A stretch of DNA of 64,000 nt, taken from contig NZ_CP022110.1 of NCBI RefSeq assembly GCF_000730165.1, positions 186,001 through 250,000 of the forward strand, read 5' to 3'. Within the stretch, counting starts at the first letter, position 1. Every line of letters begins with the position of its first letter. Of the stretch, positions 42,436 to 51,751 are shown one piece after another. The notes below the pieces were generated by a model. It did not search any database and was not told where the DNA came from. It saw only the letters and a list, made by a program, of their open reading frames with translations. Source of the stretch: Nitrospirillum viridazoti CBAmc. GTDB taxonomy: Bacteria; Pseudomonadota; Alphaproteobacteria; Azospirillales; Azospirillaceae. Made by a program: the position numbers and the translations under genes.

Positions 42436-44242
42436 GGCGTTTTGGGGCCTGGCGCTGATCACCGGCCTGATGACGGCGCCGGTGGCGTTCGCGCAAACCT
42501 CCAGCGGGCCGACGCCGCTTTGGCCGCAGGGACCGGCAACCTCCCCCACGGTCGCGCCCCCGGCGGGGACCGCACCGGCCGGAACCGACACGGCTGCGCC
42601 CGGTCCCACACCCCTGGGGGCCTACACGCCGCCCCCGCCACGCGCCTCCTCCTTCGAGGTCAAGACCTTGGCGGCGGTCACGCCGGACGGGGGCGGCTTG
42701 CTGGACGCGGGCCAGGGCGGCCTGGGCCAGGCGCTGTGGGCGGACAGTCCGCGCGGCCTGCTCGACCGAGCGCTGGCCTCGCTGCCGCAGTCCAGTCCCT
42801 CGCCGGCCGTGCGCACCCTGCTGGGTCGGGTGCTGATGTCCTCCGGTACCGCGCCTCAGGCGGGTAAGGACGCGCGCAATTTCCTGGGCCTCCGGCTGGA
42901 ACGCCTTGCCTTGCTGGGCGATGGCAAGCACGCCGACGCCATGGCCGCGCTGCCCACGGCGCTGGACGACGCCGGCGGGGCGGAGGCCTGGGCCCGCCTG
43001 TCGCTGCTGACCGGCGACGGGGCGGCCTGCGACCAGATGGCCGACCTGCAGAAGCGCTTCAACGATGGCGAGATCCAGATGCTGGGCGTCGTCTGCCAGG
43101 TGCGCGGCGGGTCCACCGACAACATCATGTTCTCGCTGGACATCATGCGGGAACAGGGTGTGAAGGACGACGGCTTCTCCCGCCTCGCCGAAGTGGCGGC
43201 CGGTGGACAGAAGGGCGCCCTCAAGGGCTTCACCGCCGTGTCGGCCGAGGCGGTGGCGCTGGCCCGCGCCATGAACCGGGGCCTGCCGGCGGAGGTGCCG
43301 GCGGCGCAGATCCTGGCGCTGAACCCGGCGGCGGCAGCGGCCGTGGCCGACTTGCCCGACACGGCGGCGGCGCTGAAGCTGGCTGCGGGCGACCGCGCCG
43401 CCAGCTATGGCACCCTGCCATCGGCGGCGCTGGCTCCCCTCTACAAGGCGGCCAAGGTCAGCCCGAACGATCTGAAGAATGCCGTGGGCGTGGCGGACAA
43501 GCGCCAGGGCGCCGACCAGCGCGCCATCCTCTACCAGGCCCTGACGGGGGAGACGATCCCGTCGCTGAAGGGCGCCATCCTGGCCAAGGCGGTGGACGTC
43601 AGCGATCCGGCCCTGCTGGCCGGCGCCTGGGGCGATCTGCTGGCCCAGGAACTGGAAGGGCTGGCCCCTGGGCCGGCGCTGAAGGATTTGGCCCCGGCTG
43701 CCACCCGCCTGTTGCTGTTGCAGAACCGGCGCGACCTGGCCCAGCCGTGGTTCGAGCTGGCCCGCCAGTCGGCGCAGGACGCTAAAGAGGGCAAGGCCTT
43801 GCAGGCCTACCTGCGCCTGGTGCCCTTGGCCGTGCTGGGCGGCCTGCTGCCCAGCGACGGCGCCAACTGGGCCCAGTGGCTGGACGCGGTGAAGGCGGAT
43901 GCCGACGCCCCGTCCCGCCTGCGTGCCGCTTCCATCCTGGCCCTGCTGACCGCGGCGGGGGAAAAGGTGGATCCGCTGCTGCTGGCCCGCACGGCGCCGG
44001 TGGTCGAGGCGCCCGGGGTGATTCCTGACGCCGCGTCCTGGCTGCGCCTGGACCAGTCGATCGCCGTGCCCCGGCGGGGTGAGGTGGCGGTGCTGGCCCT
44101 GGCGGAACTGGCGGACGCGGGTCCCGCCGCCACCGCGCCGACAGTCACGGCCCATGCCCTGTCGGCCCTGACCGCCGTTGGTCTGAAGGACGACGCCCGG
44201 CGCCTGGCGCTGGAGGCGGTGGCCGTCCTGGCCGGGCCCTGA
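42416..44242 (+). CDS. Hypothetical periplasmic protein
   Basis: A 608-residue protein with a signal peptide (SKAFWGLALITGLMTAPVAFA, cleaved near residue 25), a Pro/Ala/Gly-rich linker (about 26-75), then a long Ala/Leu-rich helical region likely made of repeated helix pairs. No enzymatic motif is seen, so it could be a scaffold or TPR-like protein. It is preceded by an overlapping 46-residue gene and followed 5 bp later by xerD, so the three may be co-transcribed. I do not recognise a family. Confidence 0.7.
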   Translation: MTASRSKAFWGLALITGLMTAPVAFAQTSSGPTPLWPQGPATSPTVAPPAGTAPAGTDTAAPGPTPLGAYTPPPPRASSFEVKTLAAVTPDGGGLLDAGQGGLGQALWADSPRGLLDRALASLPQSSPSPAVRTLLGRVLMSSGTAPQAGKDARNFLGLRLERLALLGDGKHADAMAALPTALDDAGGAEAWARLSLLTGDGAACDQMADLQKRFNDGEIQMLGVVCQVRGGSTDNIMFSLDIMREQGVKDDGFSRLAEVAAGGQKGALKGFTAVSAEAVALARAMNRGLPAEVPAAQILALNPAAAAAVADLPDTAAALKLAAGDRAASYGTLPSAALAPLYKAAKVSPNDLKNAVGVADKRQGADQRAILYQALTGETIPSLKGAILAKAVDVSDPALLAGAWGDLLAQELEGLAPGPALKDLAPAATRLLLLQNRRDLAQPWFELARQSAQDAKEGKALQAYLRLVPLAVLGGLLPSDGANWAQWLDAVKADADAPSRLRAASILALLTAAGEKVDPLLLARTAPVVEAPGVIPDAASWLRLDQSIAVPRRGEVAVLALAELADAGPAATAPTVTAHALSALTAVGLKDDARRLALEAVAVLAGP

Positions 44243-44247
44243 CGCCC

Positions 44248-45315
44248 ATGGCGCCGCGCATCCCGAAGGGTGAGGCCGCGACCGGGGGAGCCGCTCCCAA
44301 GAAGCGCTCCCCCGGCCGGCCGCGCGGCGCCACCCTGGCCTTGCCGCCGGGGGTGGACGCCTTCCTGGACATGGCCGTGGCGGAACGGGGGGCGGCGGCC
44401 AACACCCGCGACGCCTACCGCCGTGACCTGGTGGACGCCGCCCGCTTCATCGCCGGCCAGAAAGGCGGCAAGGGTCCCGCCCTGGACCAGGCGGGCACCG
44501 ACGACCTGCGCGCCTACCTGGACCATCTGGGCCGCGACGGCACCCAGGCGGCGGTGCGCACCGTGGCCCGCCGCCTGTCGGCCCTGCGCCAGTACTACAA
44601 GTTCCTGGTGTCGGAAGGCCGGCGCGACATCGACCCGGCCGCCGTGCTGGATGGCCCGCGCCTGGGCCGCCCCCTGCCCAAGATTTTGTCCGAGGACGAT
44701 GTCGGCCGCATGCTGGACACGGCGGCGGCCCAGGGCGGGGCGGAGGGGCTGCGCCTGGCGGCCCTGCTGGAACTGCTCTACGCCACGGGTCTGCGCGTTT
44801 CCGAACTGGTGGGCCTGCCCCTGTCGGCCTTCAGCCGCGACGGCCGGGTGCTGGTGGTCAAGGGCAAGGGCGGGAAGGAACGCATGGTGCCCCTGTCCCC
44901 CCCGGCCCGGGACGCGCTGGCGGCCTATCTGCCCCACCGCACCGCCTTCTTCTCCCCCGGACGGGAGGCCAGGCAGGCCAGCCTGCTGTTCCCCTCACGC
45001 AGTTCCGGCGGCACGCTGACCCGCCAGCGCTTCGGCCAGCTGCTGAAGGATTTGGCGCTGGCCGCTGGCCTGGATCCGGCCAAGGTCAGCCCCCACGTGC
45101 TGCGCCACGCCTTCGCCACCCACCTGCTGGACCACGGCGCCGATTTGCGCTCCGTCCAGAAGATGCTGGGCCATGCCGACATCGGCACCACCCAGATCTA
45201 CACCCATGTGGTGGGTGAACGCCTGCGCCGCACGGTGGAGGACCACCACCCGTTGGCGAAAGAAAACCCGGGGGCCAAGGGAAGCCCTGGGGTTCGTGGC
45301 CCGCGCAAGGGGTAG
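44248..45315 (+). CDS. xerD: Tyrosine recombinase XerD
   Basis: A 355-residue site-specific recombinase that, with XerC, resolves chromosome dimers at dif. The N-terminal core-binding domain includes RGAAANTRDAYRRDLVDAARF. Catalytic residues are in YATGLRVSELVGLPL (Arg), VKGKGGKERMV (Lys), SPHVLRHAFATHLLDHGADL (His-x-x-Arg), MLGHADI (His) and TTQIYTHV (nucleophile Tyr). It carries a basic Pro-rich N-terminal extension of about 35 residues and a Gly/Pro-rich tail. XerD is chosen over XerC by overall resemblance; a dif site was not found in the window. Confidence 0.88.
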   Translation: MAPRIPKGEAATGGAAPKKRSPGRPRGATLALPPGVDAFLDMAVAERGAAANTRDAYRRDLVDAARFIAGQKGGKGPALDQAGTDDLRAYLDHLGRDGTQAAVRTVARRLSALRQYYKFLVSEGRRDIDPAAVLDGPRLGRPLPKILSEDDVGRMLDTAAAQGGAEGLRLAALLELLYATGLRVSELVGLPLSAFSRDGRVLVVKGKGGKERMVPLSPPARDALAAYLPHRTAFFSPGREARQASLLFPSRSSGGTLTRQRFGQLLKDLALAAGLDPAKVSPHVLRHAFATHLLDHGADLRSVQKMLGHADIGTTQIYTHVVGERLRRTVEDHHPLAKENPGAKGSPGVRGPRKG

Positions 45316-45414
45316 CTGCAAGATGCGGGTTTCGATAGCGCTGGCCCCTGGCCCGCGCTCATGGTAATCAGCCGCCTTCGACCTTTGTGCGGCCCGCCCC
45401 TCGGTGCAGCACCC

Positions 45415-45432
45415 CTTACAAGCAGTTGTAAG
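45415..45432. promoter_or_regulatory. Palindrome before accA
   Basis: CTTACAA-GCAG-TTGTAAG is an 18-bp perfect inverted repeat ending 8 bp before the accA ATG, in the leader and ribosome-site region. It could be a repressor site or a translation-affecting hairpin. No regulator can be named. Confidence 0.5.
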
Positions 45433-45440
45433 CCGAACCC

Positions 45441-46394
45441 ATGCATTTCCTTGAATTTGAAAAGCCGATCGCCGAACTCGAAGGCAAGATCGATGAACTC
45501 CGCCACCTGTCCGATGGCGGCGGTCTCAACATCGCCGACGAGGTCCGCAAGCTTGAGGACAAGGTCGACAAGCTGCTGCGCTCGACCTACGCCAAGCTGA
45601 CGCCGGCCCAGAAGGTCCAGGTAGCGCGCCACCCCAACCGGCCGCACTGCCTGGATTACATCAACGCCCTGATCACCGATTTCACGCCGCTGGCGGGGGA
45701 CCGGGTGTTCGGCGAGGATCGCGCCATCGTCGGCGGCCTGGGCCGTTTTCGCGGTCGGTCGGTCGTGGTCATCGGCCAGGAAAAGGGTCACGACACCGAC
45801 ACGCGCATCCGCCACAACTTCGGTTCGGCCAAGCCGGAAGGCTACCGCAAGTCGCAGCGCCTGCTGGAGCTGGCCAGCCGCTTCAACCTGCCGGTCATCA
45901 CCCTGGTGGACACGGCCGGCGCCTATCCCGGCGTGGGTGCGGAAGAGCGCGGCCAGGCGGAAGCCATCGCCAAGTCCATCGAGACCTGCCTGCGCGCCCG
46001 CGTTCCCATCGTCTCCGCCATCATCGGTGAAGGCGGCTCGGGCGGTGCCATCGCCATCGCCACGGCCGACCGGGTGCTGATGCTGGAGCACTCGATCTAC
46101 TCTGTCATCTCGCCGGAAGGCTGCTCGGGCATTCTGTGGCGCAGCAACACCAACGCCGCCGACGCGGCCGCGGCCCTGCGCCTGACCGCCCAGGACCTGA
46201 AGGAACTGGGCGTCATCGACCGCATCGTCATGGAGCCCATCGGCGGCGCGCACCGCCGGCGCGAGGAGACCATCCTGGCGCTGGGCAACGCCATCGACGA
46301 CAGCCTGGACTCCATGCGCGGCCAGGACGGCGGCACCCTGATCGCCCGCCGCCGCGAGAAGTACCTGAGCATGGGCCAGAAGGGCCTGGGGTAA
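45441..46394 (+). CDS. accA: Acetyl-CoA carboxylase carboxyltransferase subunit alpha
   Basis: A 317-residue subunit which, with AccD, transfers the carboxyl group from biotin to acetyl-CoA for fatty-acid synthesis. Family blocks include [18 protein letters not shown] at the N-terminus, [48 protein letters not shown] and [12 protein letters not shown]. Length is standard. A palindrome lies just before the start and an intrinsic terminator 40 bp after the stop, so it is probably a monocistronic unit. Confidence 0.97.
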   Translation: MHFLEFEKPIAELEGKIDELRHLSDGGGLNIADEVRKLEDKVDKLLRSTYAKLTPAQKVQVARHPNRPHCLDYINALITDFTPLAGDRVFGEDRAIVGGLGRFRGRSVVVIGQEKGHDTDTRIRHNFGSAKPEGYRKSQRLLELASRFNLPVITLVDTAGAYPGVGAEERGQAEAIAKSIETCLRARVPIVSAIIGEGGSGGAIAIATADRVLMLEHSIYSVISPEGCSGILWRSNTNAADAAAALRLTAQDLKELGVIDRIVMEPIGGAHRRREETILALGNAIDDSLDSMRGQDGGTLIARRREKYLSMGQKGLG

Positions 46395-46434
46395 GACCGC
46401 CAGAAGGGCCTGGGTTCAGGCTCACATGAACAGG

Positions 46435-46467
46435 AAGGGCGCTTCCCGGGATGGAGGCGCCCTTTTT
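46435..46467 (+). terminator. accA rho-independent terminator
   Basis: AAGGGCGC and flanking TTCC pair with GGAGGCGCCC (46453-46462), followed by TTTTT (46463-46467). It is about 40 bp after the accA stop. Confidence 0.85.
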
Positions 46468-46515
46468 CTATGCGCGGTGTCCGCCGCCGATCAGCGGGCA
46501 AAAACCCAAGGCTTA

Positions 46516-46562
46516 TCCCCGGCGCTGTCGCCGGGGACAGGGGCGCGGGCCCGGGGCCCGCG
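46516..46562. repeat. Two adjacent strong hairpins
   Basis: TCCCCGGCG-CTGT-CGCCGGGGA (46516-46537) is followed by CGCGGGCCC-G-GGGCCCGCG (46544-46562), both perfect, in the gap between accA and a minus-strand small gene. They resemble palindromic REP-type units or minus-strand terminators without T-runs. Confidence 0.55.
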
Positions 46563-46594
46563 GATCAAAAGAGGTTAGGGAAGAGGAATCCTAA

Positions 46595-46900
46595 CTAGCT
46601 GCGCAGCACCAGGCGGGAGCAGCCGCCGCCGGCCGGCTGCACGTCGCTGGCCAGACCCGCCAGGGTCAGCATGGCCTGCACGTCCAGGATGGTGTCCGTG
46701 GACCGGGTCAGGGTCAGGCTGACGTTGCGGCACCCCATCTTCCGGAAGCGCGTGACCGCGTCCAGGATTTGGCGGGCGGGGGCGGCGGAGGAACGGGACT
46801 GGGGCGGCGGAATGTCAAAGGTGCTGGGGGTGGCTGCCATCACGGCGGCGGCCATGCCGGGTTCCGGATTGGGGGCTCCGGTCGCCTCATGCGGATGCAT
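46595..46900 (-). CDS. Hypothetical protein
   Basis: A 101-residue protein. The N-terminal half is Pro/Ala/Ser-rich and disordered-looking; the C-terminal half (ARQILDAVTRFRKMGCRNVS, then DILDVQAMLTLAGLASDVQP) could fold as a small alpha/beta unit. It has two cysteines (GCRNV and GGCSR). No family is recognised. It is bounded by hairpins at 46516-46562 and has no operon partner. It may be real, but support is only an open frame with reasonable composition. Confidence 0.45.
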   Translation of the reverse strand: MHPHEATGAPNPEPGMAAAVMAATPSTFDIPPPQSRSSAAPARQILDAVTRFRKMGCRNVSLTLTRSTDTILDVQAMLTLAGLASDVQPAGGGCSRLVLRS

Positions 46901-47109
46901 GCGAGGTCCCTGGTTGGGGTTCGCCCGGGAACGACCCCGGACAACCAGGATATTGCGACCAATTGAGGCTTTTCCGCGACCGTAAAGTTGGGCCTGCGGC
47001 CGATTTTTCCCATCGGGATGGGGGAGGGGGCCCCGTCAGGCCGTCGCTACCCCAAAAGGATGAGGCCGCCGGTATTTCATCGGCGGCCCCCCTCACGGGA
47101 CGAACTGTC

Positions 47110-48114
47110 TTACAGCAGCTCGGCGATCTGCACGGCGTTGAGTGCTGCACCCTTCAGCAGTTGGTCGCCGGCGACGAACAGCTGGATGGAGCGGCCGCTG
47201 GGGTCGCTGATGTCCTGGCGGATGCGGCCCACCAGGATGTCGCCCTGACCCGACGCGTCCACCGGCATGGGGAAGTAGTTCTTCTCCACGTCATCGACGA
47301 TGCGCACGCCCGGGGCGGTGGCCAGGATGTCCTTTACCTCGGCCGGGGTGATGGGCCGCTCGAACTCCACGGTCAGCGCCTCGGAATGGGCGCGCAGCAC
47401 GGGCACGCGCACGCAGGTGGCGGAGATGCGGATGTCGGCATCGCCGAAAATCTTCCACGTCTCCTTCACCATCTTCATCTCCTCCTCATTATAGCCGTTG
47501 GCCGGGTCGACCTTGGCGTTGTGGCTGAAGAGGTTGAAGGCGTAGGGGTGGGGCAGCACGGTGGGGGTGAAGGGCTTGCCCTCCAGATAGGCGCGCGTGC
47601 CCTCGCGCAGCTCTTCCATGGCGGCGGCACCGGCACCCGACGCCGCCTGGTAGGTGGCGGCGATGAAGCGGGTGATGCGGTTCTTCACGTGCAGCGGCCA
47701 CAGCGGAACCAGCGCGATGATGGTGGAGCAGTTGGGGTTGGCGATGATGCCCTGGTGCTGCTTCACCGCCTCCGGGTTCACCTCCGGCACCACCAGGGGG
47801 ACGTTGGGATCCTGGCGGAAGGCGCTGGAATTGTCGACGACGACGGCACCGGCCTTCACCGCGATGGGGCCGTAGACCTTGGAGATGGAACCGCCGGCGG
47901 AGAACAGGGCGATGTTGACACCGTCGAAGCTGTTCTCATCCAGGGCCTGGATGGTGATCTCTTTGCCCTTGAAGGTCATGGTCTTGCCGGCCGACCGGGC
48001 CGACGCCAGCAGGCGCAGCTCGGACAGGGGGAAATCACGCTGCTCCAGGCACTCCAGCAGCTCGACGCCAACGGCACCGGTGGCACCGACGATGGCAACG
48101 ACGGGCAAGGCCAT
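47110..48114 (-). CDS. asd: Aspartate-semialdehyde dehydrogenase
   Basis: A 334-residue NADPH-dependent enzyme making aspartate semialdehyde for lysine, methionine, threonine and diaminopimelate. It has N-terminal VAIVGATGAVGVELLECLEQ, the catalytic Cys in IIANPNCSTIIALVPL, YQAASGAGAAAMEELREG, and ISATCVRVPVLRAHSEAL with the active-site His. The start at 48114 (MALPVVAIVGATG) fits the family. It stands alone, with a structured repeat in the upstream gap. Confidence 0.96.
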   Translation of the reverse strand: MALPVVAIVGATGAVGVELLECLEQRDFPLSELRLLASARSAGKTMTFKGKEITIQALDENSFDGVNIALFSAGGSISKVYGPIAVKAGAVVVDNSSAFRQDPNVPLVVPEVNPEAVKQHQGIIANPNCSTIIALVPLWPLHVKNRITRFIAATYQAASGAGAAAMEELREGTRAYLEGKPFTPTVLPHPYAFNLFSHNAKVDPANGYNEEEMKMVKETWKIFGDADIRISATCVRVPVLRAHSEALTVEFERPITPAEVKDILATAPGVRIVDDVEKNYFPMPVDASGQGDILVGRIRQDISDPSGRSIQLFVAGDQLLKGAALNAVQIAELL

Positions 48115-48285
48115 GACCTAAATCCTCAAAGACGAAGGGTGAAACATATGGAACGAGAGGCGCCATCCTCTTGTTCGTTTCGTACCCGCGTCAAGCGGAC
48201 GACTCGCAGGGCTGCCTTGTGGCCAAGGCCGCGCCGCGCAAGTTTTGGTTACGCGATGTCCCAAGCGCGCGGCAGTTCTGAAATA

Positions 48286-48382
48286 GACCGCGACCGCGGT
48301 CGCCGGAGTGTTTTGGGTAGCGAAGCGGACTGAAACGCGAGGATAGCCAGGGCTGCGGATGCAGCCGCCCGGCGCTTGAGGG
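48286..48382 (+). repeat. Three-hairpin intergenic repeat, locus 6
   Basis: A 97-bp copy with hairpin 1 GACCGC-GACC-GCGGTC, middle arms GTGTTT/AAACGC (one wobble) and hairpin 3 GGCTGC-GGAT-GCAGCC, a stem sequence not used in any other copy. The tail CTTGAGGG lies 5 bp from the last base of ubiB (48388, minus strand). Confidence 0.87.
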
Positions 48383-48387
48383 ACGCG

Positions 48388-49926
48388 TTAACGCAGCGCC
48401 AGCACCGTAACCGCGATCGTCAGCGCGAGGATGGCGGCCCATTGCCAGCCGCCCCGCCCACGCCCCAAGCGGGTGGCCAGGTCGTCGATGCTGCGCGGGT
48501 CTATGGGCACGCCGCCGTTGTCGAGATGCTCCGCCAGGCGATCGGCATGACGCAGCAGCAGGGGTAGCTTGTGGGCGGTGGCGCTGAGATTGCGCACGGC
48601 CTCGGCCAGGCGCGCTTCCGGCCCCCGGTTCTCCCGCATCCACTCCTCGATCAGGGGGCGGGCCACTTCCCACATGTTCAGCTTGGGGTTCAGGGCGCGG
48701 CCCACCCCTTCCGCCGTCAACATGCTTTTCTGCAGCAGCAGCAGCTGGGGCTGGGTCTCCATCTCGAACTGCTCGGTCACGGCGAACAGCTGGGCCAGCA
48801 GCCGGCCGACGGAGATGTCGTGCAGCGGCTTGTTGTGCACCTGCTCGCCGATGGCGCGGGCGGCCTGCATGAACAGTTCGCGCGATTGGTGGGCGGGGAC
48901 GTAGCCGGCATCGAAATGCACGTCGGCCACCAGGCGGTAGTCGCGGTTCAGGAAGCCCAGCAGCATGTCGGCCAGGTACAGCCGCGTCTGCCGGTCCAGC
49001 CGGCCCATGATGCCGAAATCCACCGGCGCCAGGTGGCCGGACATGTTGACGAACATGTTCCCGGGGTGCAGGTCGGCGTGGAAGAAGCCGTCGCGGAACA
49101 CCTGGTTGAAAAAGGAATTGGCCGCCTGGCGCAGCACATCGTCGGGGTCGAAGCCGGCGGCGCGGATGGCATCCACCTGGTCCACGGGGATGCCGTGGAT
49201 GCGGTCAATGGTCAGCACCCGCTGGCTGGTGCGGTCCCAATCCACCCTGGGGATGTTGAAGGTGACGTCGCCCTTGAAATTGTCGGCCAGTTCCGAGGCG
49301 GCGCTGGCCTCCATGCGCAGGTCCATCTCCATGCGCACGGTCTCGGCGAATGTTTCCACCACCTCCACCGGCTTCAGCCGCTTCAGGCGGGGCAGGACGC
49401 GCACGGCCAGGCCGGCCAGCCAGAACATGAGGTCGATGTCGCGGCGGAAGGCCAGCTCCACGCCGGGGCGCAGTACCTTCACCGCCACCTCCTTGCCCTC
49501 CGCCGTCACGGCGAAGTGCACCTGGGCGATGCTGGCGGCGGCCACCGACTCGGGCTCGAAGCTCTGGAAGATCTCGCCCAGCGGGCGGCCCAACTGCTCC
49601 TCGATGATGGCCACGGCCTGGGGCGTGGGGAAAGGGGGCAGCCGGTCGCGCAGCAGGGCCAGGTCTTCGGCCACGGCGTCGCCCACCAGGTCGGACCGGG
49701 TGGACAGGGCCTGGCCCAGCTTGATGAAGCTGGGGCCCAGCTCCTGGATGGCGGCGGCCAAGCGCTGGCCCTTGCGGCCGGGCGCCCGGTTGTTGTTCAT
49801 CAGGCGCAGCACCAGGGCCACGCCTGGCGCCACGTCGCGGAATTCCTCCGGGAACAGGGCGCCATGCCGGCCCAGCGTACGCCCGATGATGTACAGGCGG
49901 CGCAGGTTGCGCAGGATGCGGAGCAT
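48388..49926 (-). CDS. ubiB: Ubiquinone biosynthesis protein UbiB (ADCK-type)
   Basis: A 512-residue atypical protein kinase-like ATPase required for ubiquinone synthesis, membrane associated. The invariant KxGQ motif is in GPSFIKLGQALSTRSDLV; AVKVLRPGVE carries the ATP Lys region, DLHPGNMFV and PVDFGIMGRLD the metal-binding segments. A single hydrophobic stretch at the C-terminus (WQWAAILALTIAVTVLAL) anchors it. The start at 49926 is 2 bp after the ubiE stop, so ubiE-ubiB form an operon. A structured repeat lies 5 bp after the stop. Confidence 0.95.
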   Translation of the reverse strand: MLRILRNLRRLYIIGRTLGRHGALFPEEFRDVAPGVALVLRLMNNNRAPGRKGQRLAAAIQELGPSFIKLGQALSTRSDLVGDAVAEDLALLRDRLPPFPTPQAVAIIEEQLGRPLGEIFQSFEPESVAAASIAQVHFAVTAEGKEVAVKVLRPGVELAFRRDIDLMFWLAGLAVRVLPRLKRLKPVEVVETFAETVRMEMDLRMEASAASELADNFKGDVTFNIPRVDWDRTSQRVLTIDRIHGIPVDQVDAIRAAGFDPDDVLRQAANSFFNQVFRDGFFHADLHPGNMFVNMSGHLAPVDFGIMGRLDRQTRLYLADMLLGFLNRDYRLVADVHFDAGYVPAHQSRELFMQAARAIGEQVHNKPLHDISVGRLLAQLFAVTEQFEMETQPQLLLLQKSMLTAEGVGRALNPKLNMWEVARPLIEEWMRENRGPEARLAEAVRNLSATAHKLPLLLRHADRLAEHLDNGGVPIDPRSIDDLATRLGRGRGGWQWAAILALTIAVTVLALR

Positions 49927-49928
49927 GG

Positions 49929-50783
49929 TCAGACGCGCCAGGCGGAATGGATGGCGGCCACGCCACCCGTCAGGGGCCGGGCCTTGGCCTGGCTGAACCC
50001 CACGGCCTCCAGCCGGCGGCATAGCGCTTCCCGCTCGGGGAAGCGGCGGATGCTTTCCACCAGGTACTGATAGCTGTCGCGGTCGCCCGCCACCACCTGG
50101 CCGATGCGGGGCAGCACTTCAAAGGAATAGCGGTCGTACAGCTCACGCAGGATGGGCAGGTTCACCTGGCTGAATTCCAGGCAGTAGAAGCGCCCACCGG
50201 GCTTCAGCACCCGATACGCCTCGGCCAGGGCCTTGTCGATATGGGTGACGTTGCGCAGGCCGAAGGCGATGGTGTAGGCGTCGACCGAGCGATTGGGCAG
50301 GGGCAACGACTCGGCATTGCCCACAGTCCACTGTAACCCTCCAGTGGGCAGGCCGCCGCGCGTTTCCGGCGTCTTGTCCCAGCCTGGCATGGACCCTTTG
50401 TCGATGCCGCGGTCGCGGCCCACACGCACCATGGCTTCCGTCAGGTCACAGACCATGATCCGGGCGGCGGGCGCCTTGGCCGCCATGCGGAAGGCGATGT
50501 CGCCCGTGCCGCCGGCCACGTCCAGGATGGTCTCGCCCGCGCGGGGGTTCACCAGGCTGACGAAATCCGCCTTCCACAGCCGGTGGATGCCCACCGACAT
50601 CAGGTCGTTCATGATGTCGTAGCGGCTGGCGACGCTGGAGAATACGCCCTGCACCAGCGGTGCCTTCTCCGCCGGGTTGATGGCACGGAAACCGAAGGAT
50701 CGCGCCTCCCGCTCCTGCGCCGTCAGGGCGTCGGTGGCGGTGGTGTCGGCGGTGAAGGGCGGGGGCGTGGGATGGTCGACCAT
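49929..50783 (-). CDS. ubiE: Ubiquinone/menaquinone methyltransferase UbiE
   Basis: A 284-residue SAM-dependent C-methyltransferase of ubiquinone synthesis. SAM motif I is ETILDVAGGTGDIAFRMA; other blocks are FGFRAINPAEKAPLVQGVFSSVA (family N-terminal region), YTIAFGLRNVTHIDKALAEA and RFYCLEFS. It lies just upstream of ubiB in the same operon. The N-terminal 25 residues are Thr/Pro-rich and may be flexible; translation may begin further in. Confidence 0.95.
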   Translation of the reverse strand: MVDHPTPPPFTADTTATDALTAQEREARSFGFRAINPAEKAPLVQGVFSSVASRYDIMNDLMSVGIHRLWKADFVSLVNPRAGETILDVAGGTGDIAFRMAAKAPAARIMVCDLTEAMVRVGRDRGIDKGSMPGWDKTPETRGGLPTGGLQWTVGNAESLPLPNRSVDAYTIAFGLRNVTHIDKALAEAYRVLKPGGRFYCLEFSQVNLPILRELYDRYSFEVLPRIGQVVAGDRDSYQYLVESIRRFPEREALCRRLEAVGFSQAKARPLTGGVAAIHSAWRV

Positions 50784-50914
50784 GGCGGCACCATAGCGTC
50801 GGGACGGGCGCTTGGGTAGCGGGCTTGGTGGGCAGGCCTGCCCCTAAAAAACGATAGGGAAAACGGGGCAGGATAGGCGGCTTATCCGTTCGGTGGCCGA
50901 TCGGAAGACAGAAG

Positions 50915-51751
50915 TCAAGCCGCCACCCCCCTTCGGGCGAAATAGCGGGCGGGTGGCTCGCCGAAGGCCCGGCGGAACATGGCAATGAAGTTGCTGGGCG
51001 TGGCATAGCCCAGGGCGTCCGCCACCTCCGCCACCGGCTCCCCCTTCGCCAGGCGTTCCAGGGCCTGGGTCAGGCGGGCCTGCTGGCGCCACTGGGTCAC
51101 GCTCAGGCCGGTTTCCGCCGCGAACAGGCGGCGGGCGGTGCGTTCCGACAGGCCGGCGTCGCGCGCCAGCACGTCCAGCGTCCGGTCGTCGTCCGGCGCC
51201 TCCAGCAGGCGCAGGGCCAGGCGCAACAGGCGGGGGTCGGTGGGCATGGGCAGGTGCAGCGGTTCGTTCGGGGCCAGGCGGACCTCATCCAGCAGCACGG
51301 CCAGCAGCCGCTCCTGCTCCGGCGTCAGCGCCGCCTCCAGCGGCCATTCCGCCACCCGCCGCACCAGCGACCGCAACAGGTCGCTGATGCCCATGACGCA
51401 GGGACGGTCGGGCAGGCCGGCGCTGGCCTCCGGCGTCAGCATCATGCCCCAGCCATCCAGCACGCCGCTGATGGTCACCTTGTGCATCATGCCGGGCGGT
51501 ATCCACCCGGCCCGCAGCGGTGGCAGCATCCATGACCCATGGGCGGTGCGGATATGGATCAGGCCGTTGGCGATGCAGAACAGCTGTCCCCGCCGATGGG
51601 CGTGCCAGTCGATCTCCCGCGTGCCCATGCGGGTCCGGTCCTCCGCCGAATGGCTGCCCCAGAAGGTCAGGACGGGTGGGCCGTCCGCCCGCTCGCATAT
51701 CTCCAGGAAGGCTTCCTTGCTCATGCGGGGGGTGTCACTGGCGAGACGCAT
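50915..51751 (-). CDS. AraC family transcriptional regulator
   Basis: A 278-residue regulator. The N-terminal cupin-like domain has REIDWHAHRRGQLFCIANG and LPPLRAGWIPPGMMHKV. The C-terminal double helix-turn-helix (about 175-275) has LDVLARDAGLSERTARRLF and EVADALGYATPSNFIAMFRR followed by AFGEPPARYF. I chose ATG 51751 after a GGAAAGCC stretch; the frame extends to 51829 but lacks conservation. It is divergent from the FAD-monooxygenase gene and probably controls it. Confidence 0.9.
   Translation of the reverse strand: MRLASDTPRMSKEAFLEICERADGPPVLTFWGSHSAEDRTRMGTREIDWHAHRRGQLFCIANGLIHIRTAHGSWMLPPLRAGWIPPGMMHKVTISGVLDGWGMMLTPEASAGLPDRPCVMGISDLLRSLVRRVAEWPLEAALTPEQERLLAVLLDEVRLAPNEPLHLPMPTDPRLLRLALRLLEAPDDDRTLDVLARDAGLSERTARRLFAAETGLSVTQWRQQARLTQALERLAKGEPVAEVADALGYATPSNFIAMFRRAFGEPPARYFARRGVAA

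Noticed and set aside
42116-44155. 679-codon minus-strand frame
   Set aside because: Antisense shadow of the exported 608-residue protein gene; low-complexity Gln/Gly/Arg/His composition.
46963-50070. Long plus-strand frames opposite asd and ubiB
   Set aside because: Shadows of two clearly conserved minus-strand enzymes.
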